DNA from: Codonopsis lanceolata
Lineage: Eukaryota; Streptophyta; Magnoliopsida; Asterales; Campanulaceae
NCBI GenBank assembly: GCA_013146195.2
Contig: CM028381.1
Span: 61,882,744-61,946,743 of the forward strand
Length of the DNA: 64,000 bases
Direction: 5' to 3'
The notes beneath the pieces were generated by a model, which was not told where the DNA came from, ran no database searches, and saw only the letters and a program-made list of their open reading frames with translations. This document shows positions 34,010 through 45,400 of the stretch, one piece after another. A program made the translations under genes and the position numbers. Within the stretch, counting starts at the first letter, position 1. Each line of letters starts with the position of its first letter.

Positions 34010-35210
34010 ATGGTATGTTCTTCTCTACTCTACTACTTGAAATTTATCGTTTACTGTTTCGCATTTCATTTATAACCTAAATTGTTTTGGAATACAAACG
34101 GTCACTTTCGAGTTTCTTAACAGTATTCGCCATTGTTGTTCTTAAAAACCTAGAAACTAACAGTCGTTTATATGCTTTCAATGTTTACTCTCTTGAAAAA
34201 CTTATGTTATACATTTCTATGGATTGCTTACACTAAACATTCTAGGGTTTCAAGTTTTCATTCGAAAATTTTCAATAATCTCAGAAAAACTTGAAATCTC
34301 TGCTTGTTTAATTCTTGAGGTGAAAAGCCCTAATTTTTTATTGCATTTCTTTCAGGCAAAATCATCAAAATCAAAGCGTGACAGCAGGAAGAAGCTAGAC
34401 CCAGAAACTGACATTCCTCCAAGTTTGGATGTCAACCTTCTGGGATATCCTACTTTTCCCGCTGCTCATGACGTCATCGTTGCCCTGGACCCAAAACTTT
34501 ATATACCCGGGATGTGCATTGACCTCCAATCAGTCTGCACTATAGCCGCCGGAGTCAAGGCATGCGAGGACATGAATGCCTCTGGAATTCTTCCACTCTT
34601 CTGCCTCAACGACAAAGACTACAACATTTTCTTGGCAGAAGAGTTCTACCAAAGGATGGAGTTAATGAACAAGAACGCTCTGCGTGGATGGATTAGAGCC
34701 GTCTATCTCCATCACCATAAGACCATCTCCACCATTATTGGTGCACTTTGGTGGTGCTTGAATCAACATTCTGAGGCTAACCATGCCTGGGAAGCAATGA
34801 GGGGAGTTGATACCCCTAGAGAACCACAAGGGAAGATGCTGAGGAATCTCTTCCCGTTGGACGTCTACTGCACAAGCCACCTAATGGACAAGGGGCTTCT
34901 GTTCAAAAGTGGTGCTCATGATATGTTCACGGCACAACAGCTGAACCTTACATGTGCTGTCTTCATTCAAACCCGTCTCAACTACGGAGCCATCATCTTC
35001 AACGAACTGAAGCAGTGGGTGGAAAAGTGAAGAACAACCCCACTTGCAAGCGGCCATTCGTCAGGCTGATCAATGCTCTCCTACGAGACAATGAGGAAGT
35101 CAACTCTTCCTTAAAAGAGGATGAGCTTATAGTGGTGGCCAAGGAGAAGCAGCTAACCGCTCGTTCTTCAACAAATACTCTGAGTAGCGAGGTACAAAGC
35201 GAAGGCTGCC
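34010..35210 (+). CDS. Element B accessory gene, spliced, partial (runs into gap)
   Basis: Exon 1 contributes only the ATG (34010-34012). A GTATGT donor follows directly, and a pyrimidine-rich acceptor ends in TTTCAG at 34355, giving a 343-nt intron. Joining puts the ATG in frame with the open frame that continues to 35028. The start is a basic Lys/Ser/Arg stretch, possibly nuclear-targeting. Then a globular block follows with HDVIVALDP, PGMCIDLQ, ACEDMNASG and EEFYQRM, almost the same as in element A. A stop at about 35028 and a shifted frame after it (CKRPFVRLINALLRD) mark one indel before the gap. Function unknown; it stands where Sireviruses keep their env-like ORF. Confidence 0.7.
34013..34355 (+). 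other. Predicted intron of the accessory gene (element B)
   Basis: GTATGT at 34013, polypyrimidine tract and CAG at 34353-34355. Element A has the same donor position and a distance of about 350 nt to the homologous exon. Confidence 0.6.
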
Positions 35211-35310
35211 NNNNNNNNNNNNNNNNNNNNNNNNNNNNNNNNNNNNNNNNNNNNNNNNNNNNNNNNNNNNNNNNNNNNNNNNNNNNNNNNNNNNNNNNNN
35301 NNNNNNNNNN
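35211..35310. other. Assembly gap, 100 N
   Basis: Exactly 100 N, the conventional size for a gap of unknown length. Left of it is the accessory gene of element B (plus); right of it is the RT of element C (minus). At least two element 3' ends are missing here. Confidence 0.99.
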
Positions 35311-35943
35311 TAGATTTGCACTAGCAGAGAGTGTCCTTTGTGGTTGAGAATGAAGAGAGTGGTGTCGATCTTTCCTCGCACGAATCCTTGTTCTACTAAG
35401 AATTTTGATAGAGTTTCATACCGAGCTGAGGAGCTTGCTTAAGACCATAGAGGGCCTAGCTTGTAGACATGAGTCTTTTTCCTTTTCCACGAAGCACGGA
35501 GGTTGAGCAACATAAACCGTTTCTTGAAGATCACCATTTAGAAATGCGCTCTTGACGTCCATTTGATATAGCACAAAGTCCTTGTATAGCATAGGCTAAG
35601 GAGATTCTGATAGCTTCGATCTTGCTCTTGGAGCAAGCGTTTCATCGTAGTCAATTCCTTCTTCTTGGCGATATCCTTGTGTAACAAGTCTTGCTTTGTT
35701 TCTAATGATGTTTCCATCCTCATCCTTCTTGTTTCTGAAAACCCATTTTGTGCCAATGATAGTATGATCAGTAGGTTTTGGGACTAGCTTCCATACTTGG
35801 CATCGTTCAAATTGCTGAAGTTCTTCTTGCATGGCTTCCAGCCAACTTGGATCTTGAAGAGCTTCATCGATCTTCTTTGGCTCATCTTCGAAAGCGAATG
35901 CGGCCAGAGAACATACATTCATTTTGGAAGATCTTACGGTCAC
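35311..35943 (-). pseudogene. Copia reverse transcriptase, partial (element C)
   Basis: 35943-35596 holds WLEAMQEELQQFERCQVW, IIGTKWVFRNK and LVTQGYRQEEGIDYDET. After a break at about 35600 the fingers/palm continues in other frames toward the gap, with the segment equivalent to GRIDTTLFVLKHKGHSLLVQI cut at the N run. The catalytic YVDD would lie inside the gap. Confidence 0.85.
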
Positions 35944-37656
35944 TCTCCAACATGAATGTGACCAATGATTTGAGAGATTGGATGGTCTTTACATGTTCTT
36001 GTGACAGCAGGAATGTGATGATTTGCTGTTGTTTCTTCATGACAAGGTTCAGAAGGAGGGCTAGAAGGAAGATCAGCTGTGTTTTGATGAGTATTTTGGT
36101 CAGAATTTGATTCAAAGGTGAGTTGAGGAAGAGGATTTTCAGGTTCAGAAACATAAGATTCTGGGTTTGAGTTTTCTTGAGCAGGGTTGAAGTCTTCTGG
36201 TGAACCATTTGATAATAAATGATGGTCAGGGATATTTGATTGAGTTGCTGGTGATGGATTAGGTATATGAGAAGATGATGGTTGGGAGGTACCTGTCTCA
36301 ACATTAACAAAGTCATCAGCAACATTTGGAGCCACGTGTGGCTCTAATAAATCAAATTCATCAAATGAGACATGAACATATTCAACTATTTTTAATGATC
36401 TTTTGTTGAAAACCCTGTAAGCTTTGTAGTGTAAAGCATAACCCAGAAATACACCTTCATCGGCTTTGTGATCAAATTTGCCTCTGTAGTCATTACCATT
36501 GTAGACTACGAAACATTTGCAGCCGAAGATTTTTAAAAAATCCAATGTTTGGGGCTTTACCTCTCAAAAGTTCATAGGGAGTTTTACCGTGAAATTTGTT
36601 GATCAGGGATCGATTCTGAGTGAAGCACGCTGTGTTGACGGCTTCTGCCCAGAAGTGTTTGGGCAACTTTGCTTCAGCGAGCATAGTTTTAGCAGCTTCG
36701 ATAAGTGTTCTATTTTTCCTTTCTGCTGCACCATTCTGCTGTGGTGTCCTTACTGCAGAGAAGTTGTGACCAATGCCGTGATCATCACAGTACTTTGCTA
36801 TTCCATTATTGGTGAACTCAGTACCATTGTCTGATCGAACGTCACTGATTTCATCTAGTTTCTGCATTTGCAGTCTTCTGAACAAAGCTGTAAGAAGATC
36901 GTATGTGTGGTCTTTAGAAGACATCATCTCTATCCAAGTGTATCTTGTATAATCATCTACTACTACAAGCGTGTATCTGTGACCACCATAGCTAATAGTA
37001 GTGACTGGTCCGAAGAGATCCATGTGTAGCAGTTGCAGAGGTCTCGATGTTGAGAGTCCTGGTTTGCTCTTGAAGGACGTTTTTGAGAGCTTTCCCAGTT
37101 GACATGCTTTACAAGAGCGATCATGATCAGCAGAGACCTTTGGCAATCCTTTAACTAGACCTTCTTTGGATAGCTTGGCCAGATATTTGAAGTTTAAATG
37201 GCTGAGTCTTTTATGCCACAGCCAGCTTTTGTCCTGAGCAGAGTTTGCCACAAGACATAGGCTAGCAGCTTTGTTGTAAGTATTCAAATCTATCACATAG
37301 ACATTCCCTTGTCTATGTCCAGTAACCAAGGTTGAGCAGGAGACTGGATCCTTGATATCACATCTGTTAAAGGAGAATTGACAGATGAGTCCTTTATCGC
37401 AGAATTGAGAAATACTCAGAAGATTATGTTTCAAGCTTTCTACTAGAGAGACTTTTCCAATAGAGAGATTTCCTCGAATGATGGATCCATAGCCAATTTT
37501 TCTTCCCTTAGCATTGTCTCCAAAGATGACTGGAGGACCTTCTGGTTCAGAGATGTTAGAGAGAAGGCAAGACTCTCCGGTCATATGTCTTGAGCAGCCG
37601 CAATCTAGATACCATACATCTTTCTTTTCTGAATTTGGAGCAGCCATGAAGCACAC
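35940..37656 (-). pseudogene. Copia protease end and integrase (element C)
   Basis: 37656-36493 starts with WYLDCGCSRHMTG: the protease D-S-G is D-C-G here. Then the zinc site (WLWHKRLSHLNFKY, CKACQLGK), LLHMDLFGP, RSDNGTEFTNNG and PQQNGAAERKNRTLIEAAK (D, D, E all present) and FWAEAVNTACF. A frameshift at an A/T homopolymer near 36535 moves the tail to 36545-35940 (DYRGKFDHKADEGVFLGYA), which ends in a long Pro/Ser/Asn-rich linker to the RT. Integrase inserts the cDNA. Apart from the frameshift and the protease change this is the best preserved integrase in the window. Confidence 0.9.
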
Positions 37657-37716
37657 CTGAGATGTAAAAGTAAGAAAATCATGGTCCCCTTTTATTTTTC
37701 TTATGGGTCCAAATGG

Positions 37717-38361
37717 TTAGCGTATTTTTGGAACCCGTACTTGCCTGATTTTTGGAATAGGGGATCCAGCAGGCTTCATGATGGATTTCAGAAGACATTC
37801 ATGGACCAAGTGGCCAAAACATTTGCAAAAGGTACAGCGATGAAAATTACAAAAAACTGTTTGATCATGTTGGGTGTTGTAAGGCTTTTGAACATTTTCC
37901 TTAACAGCAGCTTTTGAGTTAGCAGACTTGTTGATAGCAGGCTTAGGGGCATTTGTGTGAGGCTTCTTGAGTCTGTACACAGTAGTCTTTGCTTTGGCAA
38001 AAGAGTGTTTGCTGGCAGTAGCCTTCGATACCTCATACATTTTTCCTTTAAGCTTGGTATCAACATTCTGTGTAGCAGTCGCACCATCTGTAGTGCTGTT
38101 GATGAATCTAATAGGTTTGAGCAGACTTTTCGTAGGCCTTGAAACAACAGCCTTTGCTTTCACAGAAGTGCTAGTGGAAGGCCGTTGGAAGTCTGCATCA
38201 CCTTTAGCAAGTTTATCTCCAGCAGATGATTGTTTTGCTTTCAAAGCTTCACTGTTTTTGATAATTTGAACCTTAGGGTATTTATAAGGAGTAGCAGTAT
38301 AACCAATTCCTTCTTTACCCTTGTTAGGTTTCTGATATTGTGCAGGAATATTACTATTCAC
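37717..38361 (-). pseudogene. Gag-protease linker with second CCHC knuckle (element C)
   Basis: A 214-codon Lys/Ser/Ala-rich frame, strongly basic. Near its end CTFCKCFGHLVHEC fits CX2CX4HX4C exactly, so this is a second zinc knuckle in addition to the Gag one. It is followed by a Pro/Lys/Arg tail and leads into the protease. Frame differs from the upstream gag block, so an indel lies around 38400-38700. Confidence 0.7.
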
Positions 38362-38722
38362 AGTAAAATGTTCATTTTCCTGTTCAGAGGTTGCACCAAA
38401 AGTACTTTAGAGAAACCCAACCCTGCTTTGTCTGATGAGGGCTTCTGTTCTCCAAAAATTTGATAAAAGACTGCCGTTGAGTTATTCCATGAGTTGATGG
38501 TTTTTTGCAACTCATCTTTCTCAGCAAATATCTCTTTGGCATGATCAATCAGGCAGACAACCTTTTAATTGAGAAACTTGTTCTCTTCTTTTAACTTGAT
38601 AATTTCCTGCTGGACTCCATGGAGAGTTTTTAACTCGGCTTCCAGCAAGGATTTCTCAGTACCCAGCTTCTCATGACTTTTAGCTAACTTAACATAGGTC
38701 TTTCTAAATTCATTGAATTCCT

Positions 38723-39934
38723 CTAGCATGTCTTGAGCATCCTTGAGGATTTCTTCTTTTGAAGGCTCTTCAGAAGATTGTTCAATGTTAGCTTGAAAAG
38801 GAGAGTATTTAACTTCATTATCTGAATCATCACTATGTGTGCCTGCTCGGGTGAGTCATCACTATCATCCTCATCAGAATCAGTTTCAAACCAAGTAGAT
38901 ACATGGTTTTCTTCTAAGTCCTCAGCCAATAGACCTCTATGTTTCGAAAATGATTTAGATGGTCTCCTTTTATAGGCTTCATATTTTGGCTTAGGACATT
39001 TAGAAGAAAAGTCAGGCTTCCTGCAATTGTAGCAAACTAACTCATTGCTATGTGAGTTTTCAGTAGGCTTTCTGAAAGTCTGCTGGTTTGCTTCTTTCTT
39101 TTTATTAAATTTTGAGAACTTTTGAAACTTCTTAACGAACATGGCAAATTGCTCGTTAGAGAGAATTTCATTCTCATTTGAAGAAGTAGATGGTTTATTT
39201 TCTTGGGCAGGAATTTCCTGAGAGATAGCAGAAAAAGAAAGAAGTTTAAAATGTTTGTCCTGTTCTTGAGCTTGAAGCAATTCTTGCTCATAGACAGTTA
39301 AACTCGAATACAAACTTCTGAGGTGCATGGAGTTCAAGTCTTTGGACTCTTTTATTGCAGTGGTTTTAACATGCCACAAACTTCCTAGAGAGGCTAAAAA
39401 TCTCATATTTACTTCCTTAACGCTATATTCTTTTCCTAAGGAATAACAGCTATTTACTACCTCATAGAATCTGTCGTAGGCTTGTCGTAGAGTCTCCTTA
39501 GGATCCTTTCTGAAGGAATCGAATTGTTGAATCTAGTTGTACTTTCTGTTATCTCTGGTGGGCAGATCTCCTTCAAGATATTCCACCAAGGCTTCCCACA
39601 TTTCCTTGGCAGTCTTGCATCTGATAATTTGTTAATATGTGCTAGTGTCGACAGAGCTGGATATGATGTGGATAGCTTTGCTGTCGAGTTCAACTAACCT
39701 CTTTTCTTCGTCTGTCCATTCGTTCATGGATTTAGGTATCTCTATAGGTCCACTAGCTACTTCGGCAAGTAGGTTGGGTTTCATTGGAATATAAGGACCT
39801 GTCAGAACACATTGCCACAAACGATTGTCAATGGAGTTCATATATCTCATAACTTTATCTTTCCAGACTTCGAAGTGGCCTTCGTCCAATATTGGGACGT
39901 GGTCGGTATTAGTAGGCGGCATATAGTGAGCCAT
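38723..39934 (-). pseudogene. Copia gag (element C)
   Basis: ATG at 39934. 39934-39632 has EGHFEVWKDKVMRYMNSID, the UBN2-type Gag start. Frame continues in register to 39406-38723 (MRFLASLGSLWHVKT; a Glu/Gln-rich stretch; acidic DSDEDDSDDS tail), broken by stops near 39629 and 39527. The zinc knuckle reads CYNCRKPDFSSKCP: one codon shorter than in B, and the metal-binding His is gone. Gag would assemble particles; this copy should not bind zinc there. Confidence 0.87.
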
Positions 39935-39987
39935 AGGATCTATTCACAAGAGGTTAAGCTTGGAAAAATGAATTTTCAAAGAATTAA

Positions 39988-39999
39988 GCTCTAATACCA
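39988..39999 (-). other. Primer-binding site of element C
   Basis: Minus strand TGGTATTAGAGC, initiator tRNA-Met type with one transition (C to T). Confidence 0.8.
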
Positions 40000-40001
40000 A
40001 T

Positions 40002-41227
40002 TGTTGGTCCCAGAATAGGCTCAATCTAGGCTAGAAGGGGGGGGGGGGTTGAATAGCCTAGTTATGTTTTTGTAAAAACTTTTTATAAACACTTCATAAT
40101 GATTTCTTGAAAGAATTAATTAGAAGTGTTAAGGAAGCGGAAACAAAAAAGAATCTGAACTATCAAAAGTTCTGTGAAGGTAGTACAGATTCTAAAGTAG
40201 TTAAGCATAAGCAGTTAATGAGAATGATAAGAACAGTTCAAACAGAACACAGCGATTTGAAGTGGTTCGTACTGTGAATAGTACTACATCCACTACCAAA
40301 GTGGTTAGCTTTGGATTTTAAAAGTGCACTTGTTTATCCACTAGGTTTATGAGTTAGATCTCTAATGGATCATGTACAAAATGAGATTTTAACCAAGTGT
40401 ATAAAGGTGAGAGAAACAATCAAAGAATAATTGTTCTCACACGTGCTGAATTAAAGAACAGTTTAAAAACAAAAACAAACTAAATGAAGCTGAAACAAAT
40501 TTAAGACAGCAGATCTGCAGCTTCAGAAAGTTTGGTGAAGTGTTAGTCCTTGTCCTTTGATCTCTTGAATGCTTGAGTGTTGAAGATGAAGCTTGAGAGT
40601 TTAATGCGCAAGAGTTGTTTTTTGAGATCTTCAAAACTTGAATAAATACCAGGAAGAGATCTTTTGGACCGTTGGACTGAGGCAGAGTGAACTGTGTCCA
40701 ACGTTCTATTGCATTGAATGCAATTCGGCGCTTTGGGAGATATAAGAGCCACAGTCATCAGTGATGCAGTGTGTGCAGAGAAGACATTCCCAAATAGAGT
40801 AAGGTTTCAGACTGCAGGCGCTTCAGCTTAGAAAGTCTTCTTAGCAAAAAAGGGTAATGTCTTCAGTCTTCAGGTTTCAGGAGACAGTCTGGACAGTTGT
40901 CAGCATGTAGAGGTGACTTCTTCAAAGTGAAATCTGATGAAGACATTATGACTAGATATTTTCAAAAATATCTTGATAGGTGTATACGTGTCATAATATC
41001 ATGATCTGGCTACTCTCGATATTTTGTACTTCGAGCAGACTTCAAAGTCTGCTGTTCTTCCAAGGCTGCTGAAGAAGCTTGCAAAACCGCGCCTAAACTA
41101 ACACTAAACGGTTCTAAACAACTTTGATTCTAAGATAGTTGCCACACTAATCGGTACGCAGACCTTTTAGCCACTGTACAATAGAATCAGAAGATGACGC
41201 AACCAAATCTAGAAATAGGAAACAACA
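40002..41227 (-). mobile_element. 5' LTR of element C, 1226 bp
   Basis: Minus strand runs TGTTGTTTCC to GGGACCAACA. Carries the same TCTGCGTACCGATTAG..GTGGCAAC block as the solo LTR at 52077. C-tract hairpin stem 40026-40033 with 40054-40061, loop with a run of 13 G on the plus strand. Confidence 0.9.
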
Positions 41228-41275
41228 GGTGCATTATACAATTTGGTGAATAGCGGGGAGAAATTGTAATTGGTC
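41228..41275 (-). mobile_element. MULE terminal fragment, left copy
   Basis: Reverse complement of the left end of the MULE at 49096: both have CCAATTACAAT/CCAAATTACAAT, a C-rich run and a CACCAAATT/CACAAAAT block in the same order. Element C cuts it at 41227. Confidence 0.7.
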
Positions 41276-41480
41276 ACATAATTATTTTTGGATAATTGAA
41301 ACAATTATTTATTATTTTTATTTAAAATTATATTTTAAATACTAAATGGTTAATTATATAATGAAGTTATAATCAAATCTCATTTGTACCCCAAGCAAAA
41401 TAACAAAAATAATATTTACGTGACATGCACGTACCATTTTCTAACGAACATAGATGGGAGGGGACAAAGTAGGACAATAA
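41276..41480 (-). repeat. Inverted copy of repeat R (left arm)
   Basis: Reverse complement closely matches 48884-49095, including the TTAACCATTTAGTATTT block and the CCCTCCC(A/G)TCTATG block. Together with 41228-41275 it reproduces the same R-MULE junction. Confidence 0.8.
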
Positions 41481-42499
41481 CTGCACACTAGAAGGCAAAG
41501 TACGGAATGAGTCAAAGGACTCAGTACGCTACTACAAAACAATATAGCAAAAATGAAACATTGACATAAGTGGAAATGGAACCATGTCATGACGACGAAG
41601 ATCCAGTAAGTCGAGTTGTACTGTTCAGAAATCCTTCCTTTACTAGACTACCAAGATGAACCAGGGTGAATTTCCTGTTCACAAAAAATCAAGCAAGTCA
41701 GGAGACAAGTCACAAGAATCATCGTATGAGTATGGACGTATGATTAAATATAAACATCCCAAGTCTCCTAAAGACTAAATAGGTAGAAGTATTCGTATTT
41801 ATATATATACACATATTAAGACAATCATGGAATAATCAAGTAGAAGTATGTATATTTACATATATACATATCAAGCAATTCAAGGACAAGTACATATACC
41901 AAGTCTCTCATAGGATCATTAGGTGTAGGTGTATAAACTCCTTTATATACCTAATAATTCATTCATGGAATTTATCAAGTAAAGTATGCATATCTACATA
42001 TATACATATGAAGACAATCATGAGATAATCAAGTAGAAGTATGTATATCTACATATATACATATCAAGCAGTTCACAGACTCATCACGAAGATCTAGCAA
42101 TCAAGAACAAGTATATATAAGCATTTAGCTCACATATTCATGGTAGCACTTTGATTTTACATAAGTACTTGGAAGAAATCCACATATAAGAGGATATGAT
42201 ATAGAAATGGTGCCGCAACATAGCTCCTGCAATATAAAATGTTAGCAGGAACGTGATGTCAGATGTACGTGATTGATACATCGACCAAGGTAGTATTATT
42301 CCAAGCGCCCTATTGGTTACACAAGATACTCTTCTCCAAAGTGGTCAAGAATGGAGGGGTTTGCACGTATCTGGTTCGGCAATCCATCACTATCACGAAT
42401 CTCACAATTCGTAACGGTGATGTATCGTCAAGCAGGGAAGACAGGACAAGACAAGACAAGTACGCCAGTCGGACTTAATGGGGGACAAGTAAATGTTTA
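41481..42499 (-). mobile_element. Ty3-type LTR, left part (interrupted by solo LTR)
   Basis: Begins CTGCACACTAG, which corresponds to position 61968 inside the LTR at 61172. So about 800 bp of the LTR 3' end is missing relative to that copy, or the LTR is a shorter variant. Continues at 46453. Confidence 0.65.
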
Positions 42500-45400
42500 T
42501 GTGACGACCTGACCCGGATCCCAATACGAGATCCCAAGGTCGTGTCGTCAGAACACACAATTAACAAGTAAAAGGTAAGGCTATAACAGCGATAATTCAA
42601 CGACTCAACAAATGCGGAAGCGAATAACATAATGGAACCCGAGCTAACAAGCTCCGAAATACAAAACTACCTAATAGATAATAAATCTCTCGACCCAAAA
42701 ATTCAAAGCACGTGATGCAACATTAGACACGTACAACAAAACCACATGTTACAATTTATAAATAATAATATTTCCAAGTCATCGGCAACGCTACAGCCAA
42801 AACCCAAAATTAAACTAAGTATACAACTCTAGTCTACACACTCTATGGCTAAACATGCCGGAGTACAACATAACAAAAAATAATATTACTCAAGGTGGGT
42901 AGAAACAATATAATAATATCAACATGGAACGACTAGCAGTTGTCGGCTCACAAAAGATTAAGTAATACATTAACAAATACCAGTATCAATAAAACCACAA
43001 GTGTTATTACCCATAGTGAAATTTATATAACTTCACTTCCCAAATGTCCTTTTCGAAACCAAGGCTACAAAGTATTAATAGTAGCAACCTTCACTTAGAA
43101 CCACGCGTAATATCGTAGACTCAGCGGATTCCTTCGAATTACTAGCTCAACTCGAATCTAAGGAAAACAAAGTAAACAGAGTAAGTCATAAAGACTTAGT
43201 AAGCTACTAAAGATGCAATGTCATGGCATGGCATTATGCTCAAATAAAACATGTACATCTCATGTCATACTCATAATATATCATTTCATGGTATAATCCT
43301 CATCATAAACCAAATTTCATCCATAGTCACATAAAACATAATTCTACATAATTTATCATAAAGTAATCCATATCAAATAGAATATGATTCTCAATTCCAA
43401 TATGTGTAGCATGTTATTTCCACATTTTAACCTATCATCAAACCACCATCCACATAACCCAATTATACCATGAGGCTCATACCTCATCATTTAACATAAC
43501 TCATATAATAATTTTTATATGAAAGACTATTGTTTCCATTCTAATCATGGATAGCATGTTATATCTCTAGTATAACATCATATCATAAAAATCATCATTT
43601 CATTAGCATGTTATATTTCTATTATAACATTTCATCAAGTAATCATTATCTCATGTAAATCATATCATTAGCCACGTAGCACAACAATTCATATAAGTGC
43701 TCGTATAATAAACCACATAAGAGAGAAGATGATTCCTTTTCCGCATCCACCGTGTAGCTCCTGCAAAACACGTGCAAACAAATGTGTCCTCGATATCCCT
43801 TTCGTGGTATTGACGTCCCCGAGACAATCACCCGCTCGAGTTCCCTAGCTATCAAAGGTAGGTGTATTACTCTAGCAATGATCAGCTACATCCCCACCGT
43901 GGCCATCGATGGAGGGGTGTGTGCAACCCGACACGGCAATCCATTGCGATCACGAATCCCATAATTCATGAAGACAATGCATCATCTCGCCAAAGACTCA
44001 AACCAAAACGACGCCAGCTAGACTCAAACACAAGCACAGGTAATATATACTCAAATGCTCAACCAAAGGAAAAGTACAACATAGCGCACTAATCCAAACA
44101 AGTAGATATTTACTTTTAAATCACATAGTTATGCATTTCTATGCTAACTAACACATAAACACATTAGAGAAATAATATCAAGTCTCTAATACCCAAGCGT
44201 TCATCATACACTTGAAAACGCTCGGAGGCTTAACCTCCATCAAAACTACCCCAAATTCCATAGGATCTCAATATGTAATTCACTATGTTCATATTAGTCC
44301 CATAATCGACTCAGTTGAGTCATTTCTCTCTTTTCCAAATCCAAAGGCGTAGAAGCTATTTGCATCACAACCTTCCTAGTATTCATTAGCTAATATTCAT
44401 GGCTAAGTTCTCAAGGTTAACAACATTGTGTAACCCAAAATAATCCATTCCTTCCCAACCAAAATCTCAAACATGGTTCATAGATCAACACTTAACATTT
44501 AGAGTCAATCATTACCTTTCAAGCATGCATCTCAAGATAGCATTTAATCTAGCATGCTTTCACCCAAAATAGTCATTTATCTAAACAATATGTAAATTCG
44601 TAACCAAGATGTAAATTCATCTAGTATGTTCATAACCAAGATGTAAATTCATCTAGCATGCTCACAACCTTAAATTCATGAATTAGAGTTGAATAACATA
44701 CTCTTATATACATGAAAGTCAACCTGATCCATGAAAGTCAAACATTGCATTTTAATCATGTAGTCCATAGTGATAATTCATTCATCAAGTTCACAACCAA
44801 AAATAGGGGTTCACCAAGCATACTTCCAACCTTAAACATATACTCATATGTGATTCCAATAATTCATAAATAACCCATAGGAACCCCAAAATCATTCATA
44901 TCACCAATAACACCATTTACTACATAGGCATCATGTCAAACCCTAGGTTTCTAGGAAACAATATAACCATCATTCTCCAAGTTCAAACTTACAAAATGAA
45001 GCTTAATAATACACTTCATTAAACATAGAAATCAACCTACTCATGCTTCTAGCAAGTTCACTCTTCAAAATTCAAAATGAAATCACACATAGCATACATG
45101 TGTACTCATTGACCTCAAATAGCAAGCCCTTTGTTTTCCTTAGGGTCAATGAGCACAAAATCCTTAAGAGGAGGAGTATAGTAGCTTACCTAGCTTGAAT
45201 GAAAACTCCAAAGAATCAAAATCGGATCGGTGAAGTTGTTCTACTCGTCAAGGGCTTCAAGAATCCGAAGTTTGAAGGCAATCCAACGGTCAGATCTTCA
45301 TGGATTGGAGGAAGAAGAGCTAGGGCTTAAAGCTTCCATGGAGTCCCACTCTCTCTCTCTCTAATACGTATAAGAAGAAAGGGGAAGAATGAGGGAATTT

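Larger units (their letters stand above)
26845..35210 (+). mobile_element. Sirevirus-like copia element B (plus), inserted in A
   Basis: Order on the plus strand: 5' LTR (26845-28088), primer-binding site (28091), gag (28155-29296), protease/integrase (30389-31810), RT-RNase H (31859-33616), accessory gene (33860-35210). It is cut by the assembly gap, so the 3' LTR is not seen and no target duplication can be tested. It interrupts element A just upstream of its protease active site. Coding parts are full of small frameshifts although LTR and motifs are recognisable. Confidence 0.88.
35311..41227 (-). mobile_element. Sirevirus-like copia element C (minus), 3' part lost in gap
   Basis: Minus strand order: 5' LTR (41227-40002), primer-binding site (39999-39988), gag (39934-38723), gag-protease linker (38361-37717), protease/integrase (37656-35940), reverse transcriptase (35943-35311). 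RNase H, accessory gene and 3' LTR are not visible. Sequence differs from A and B throughout (LTR end GGGACCAACA), so it is a separate family of the same lineage. It sits at the edge of a MULE terminus at 41228. Confidence 0.88.

Noticed and set aside
39457..39693. Minus-strand frame in element C gag
   Set aside because: Out of register with gag; the gag frame itself continues across with stops.
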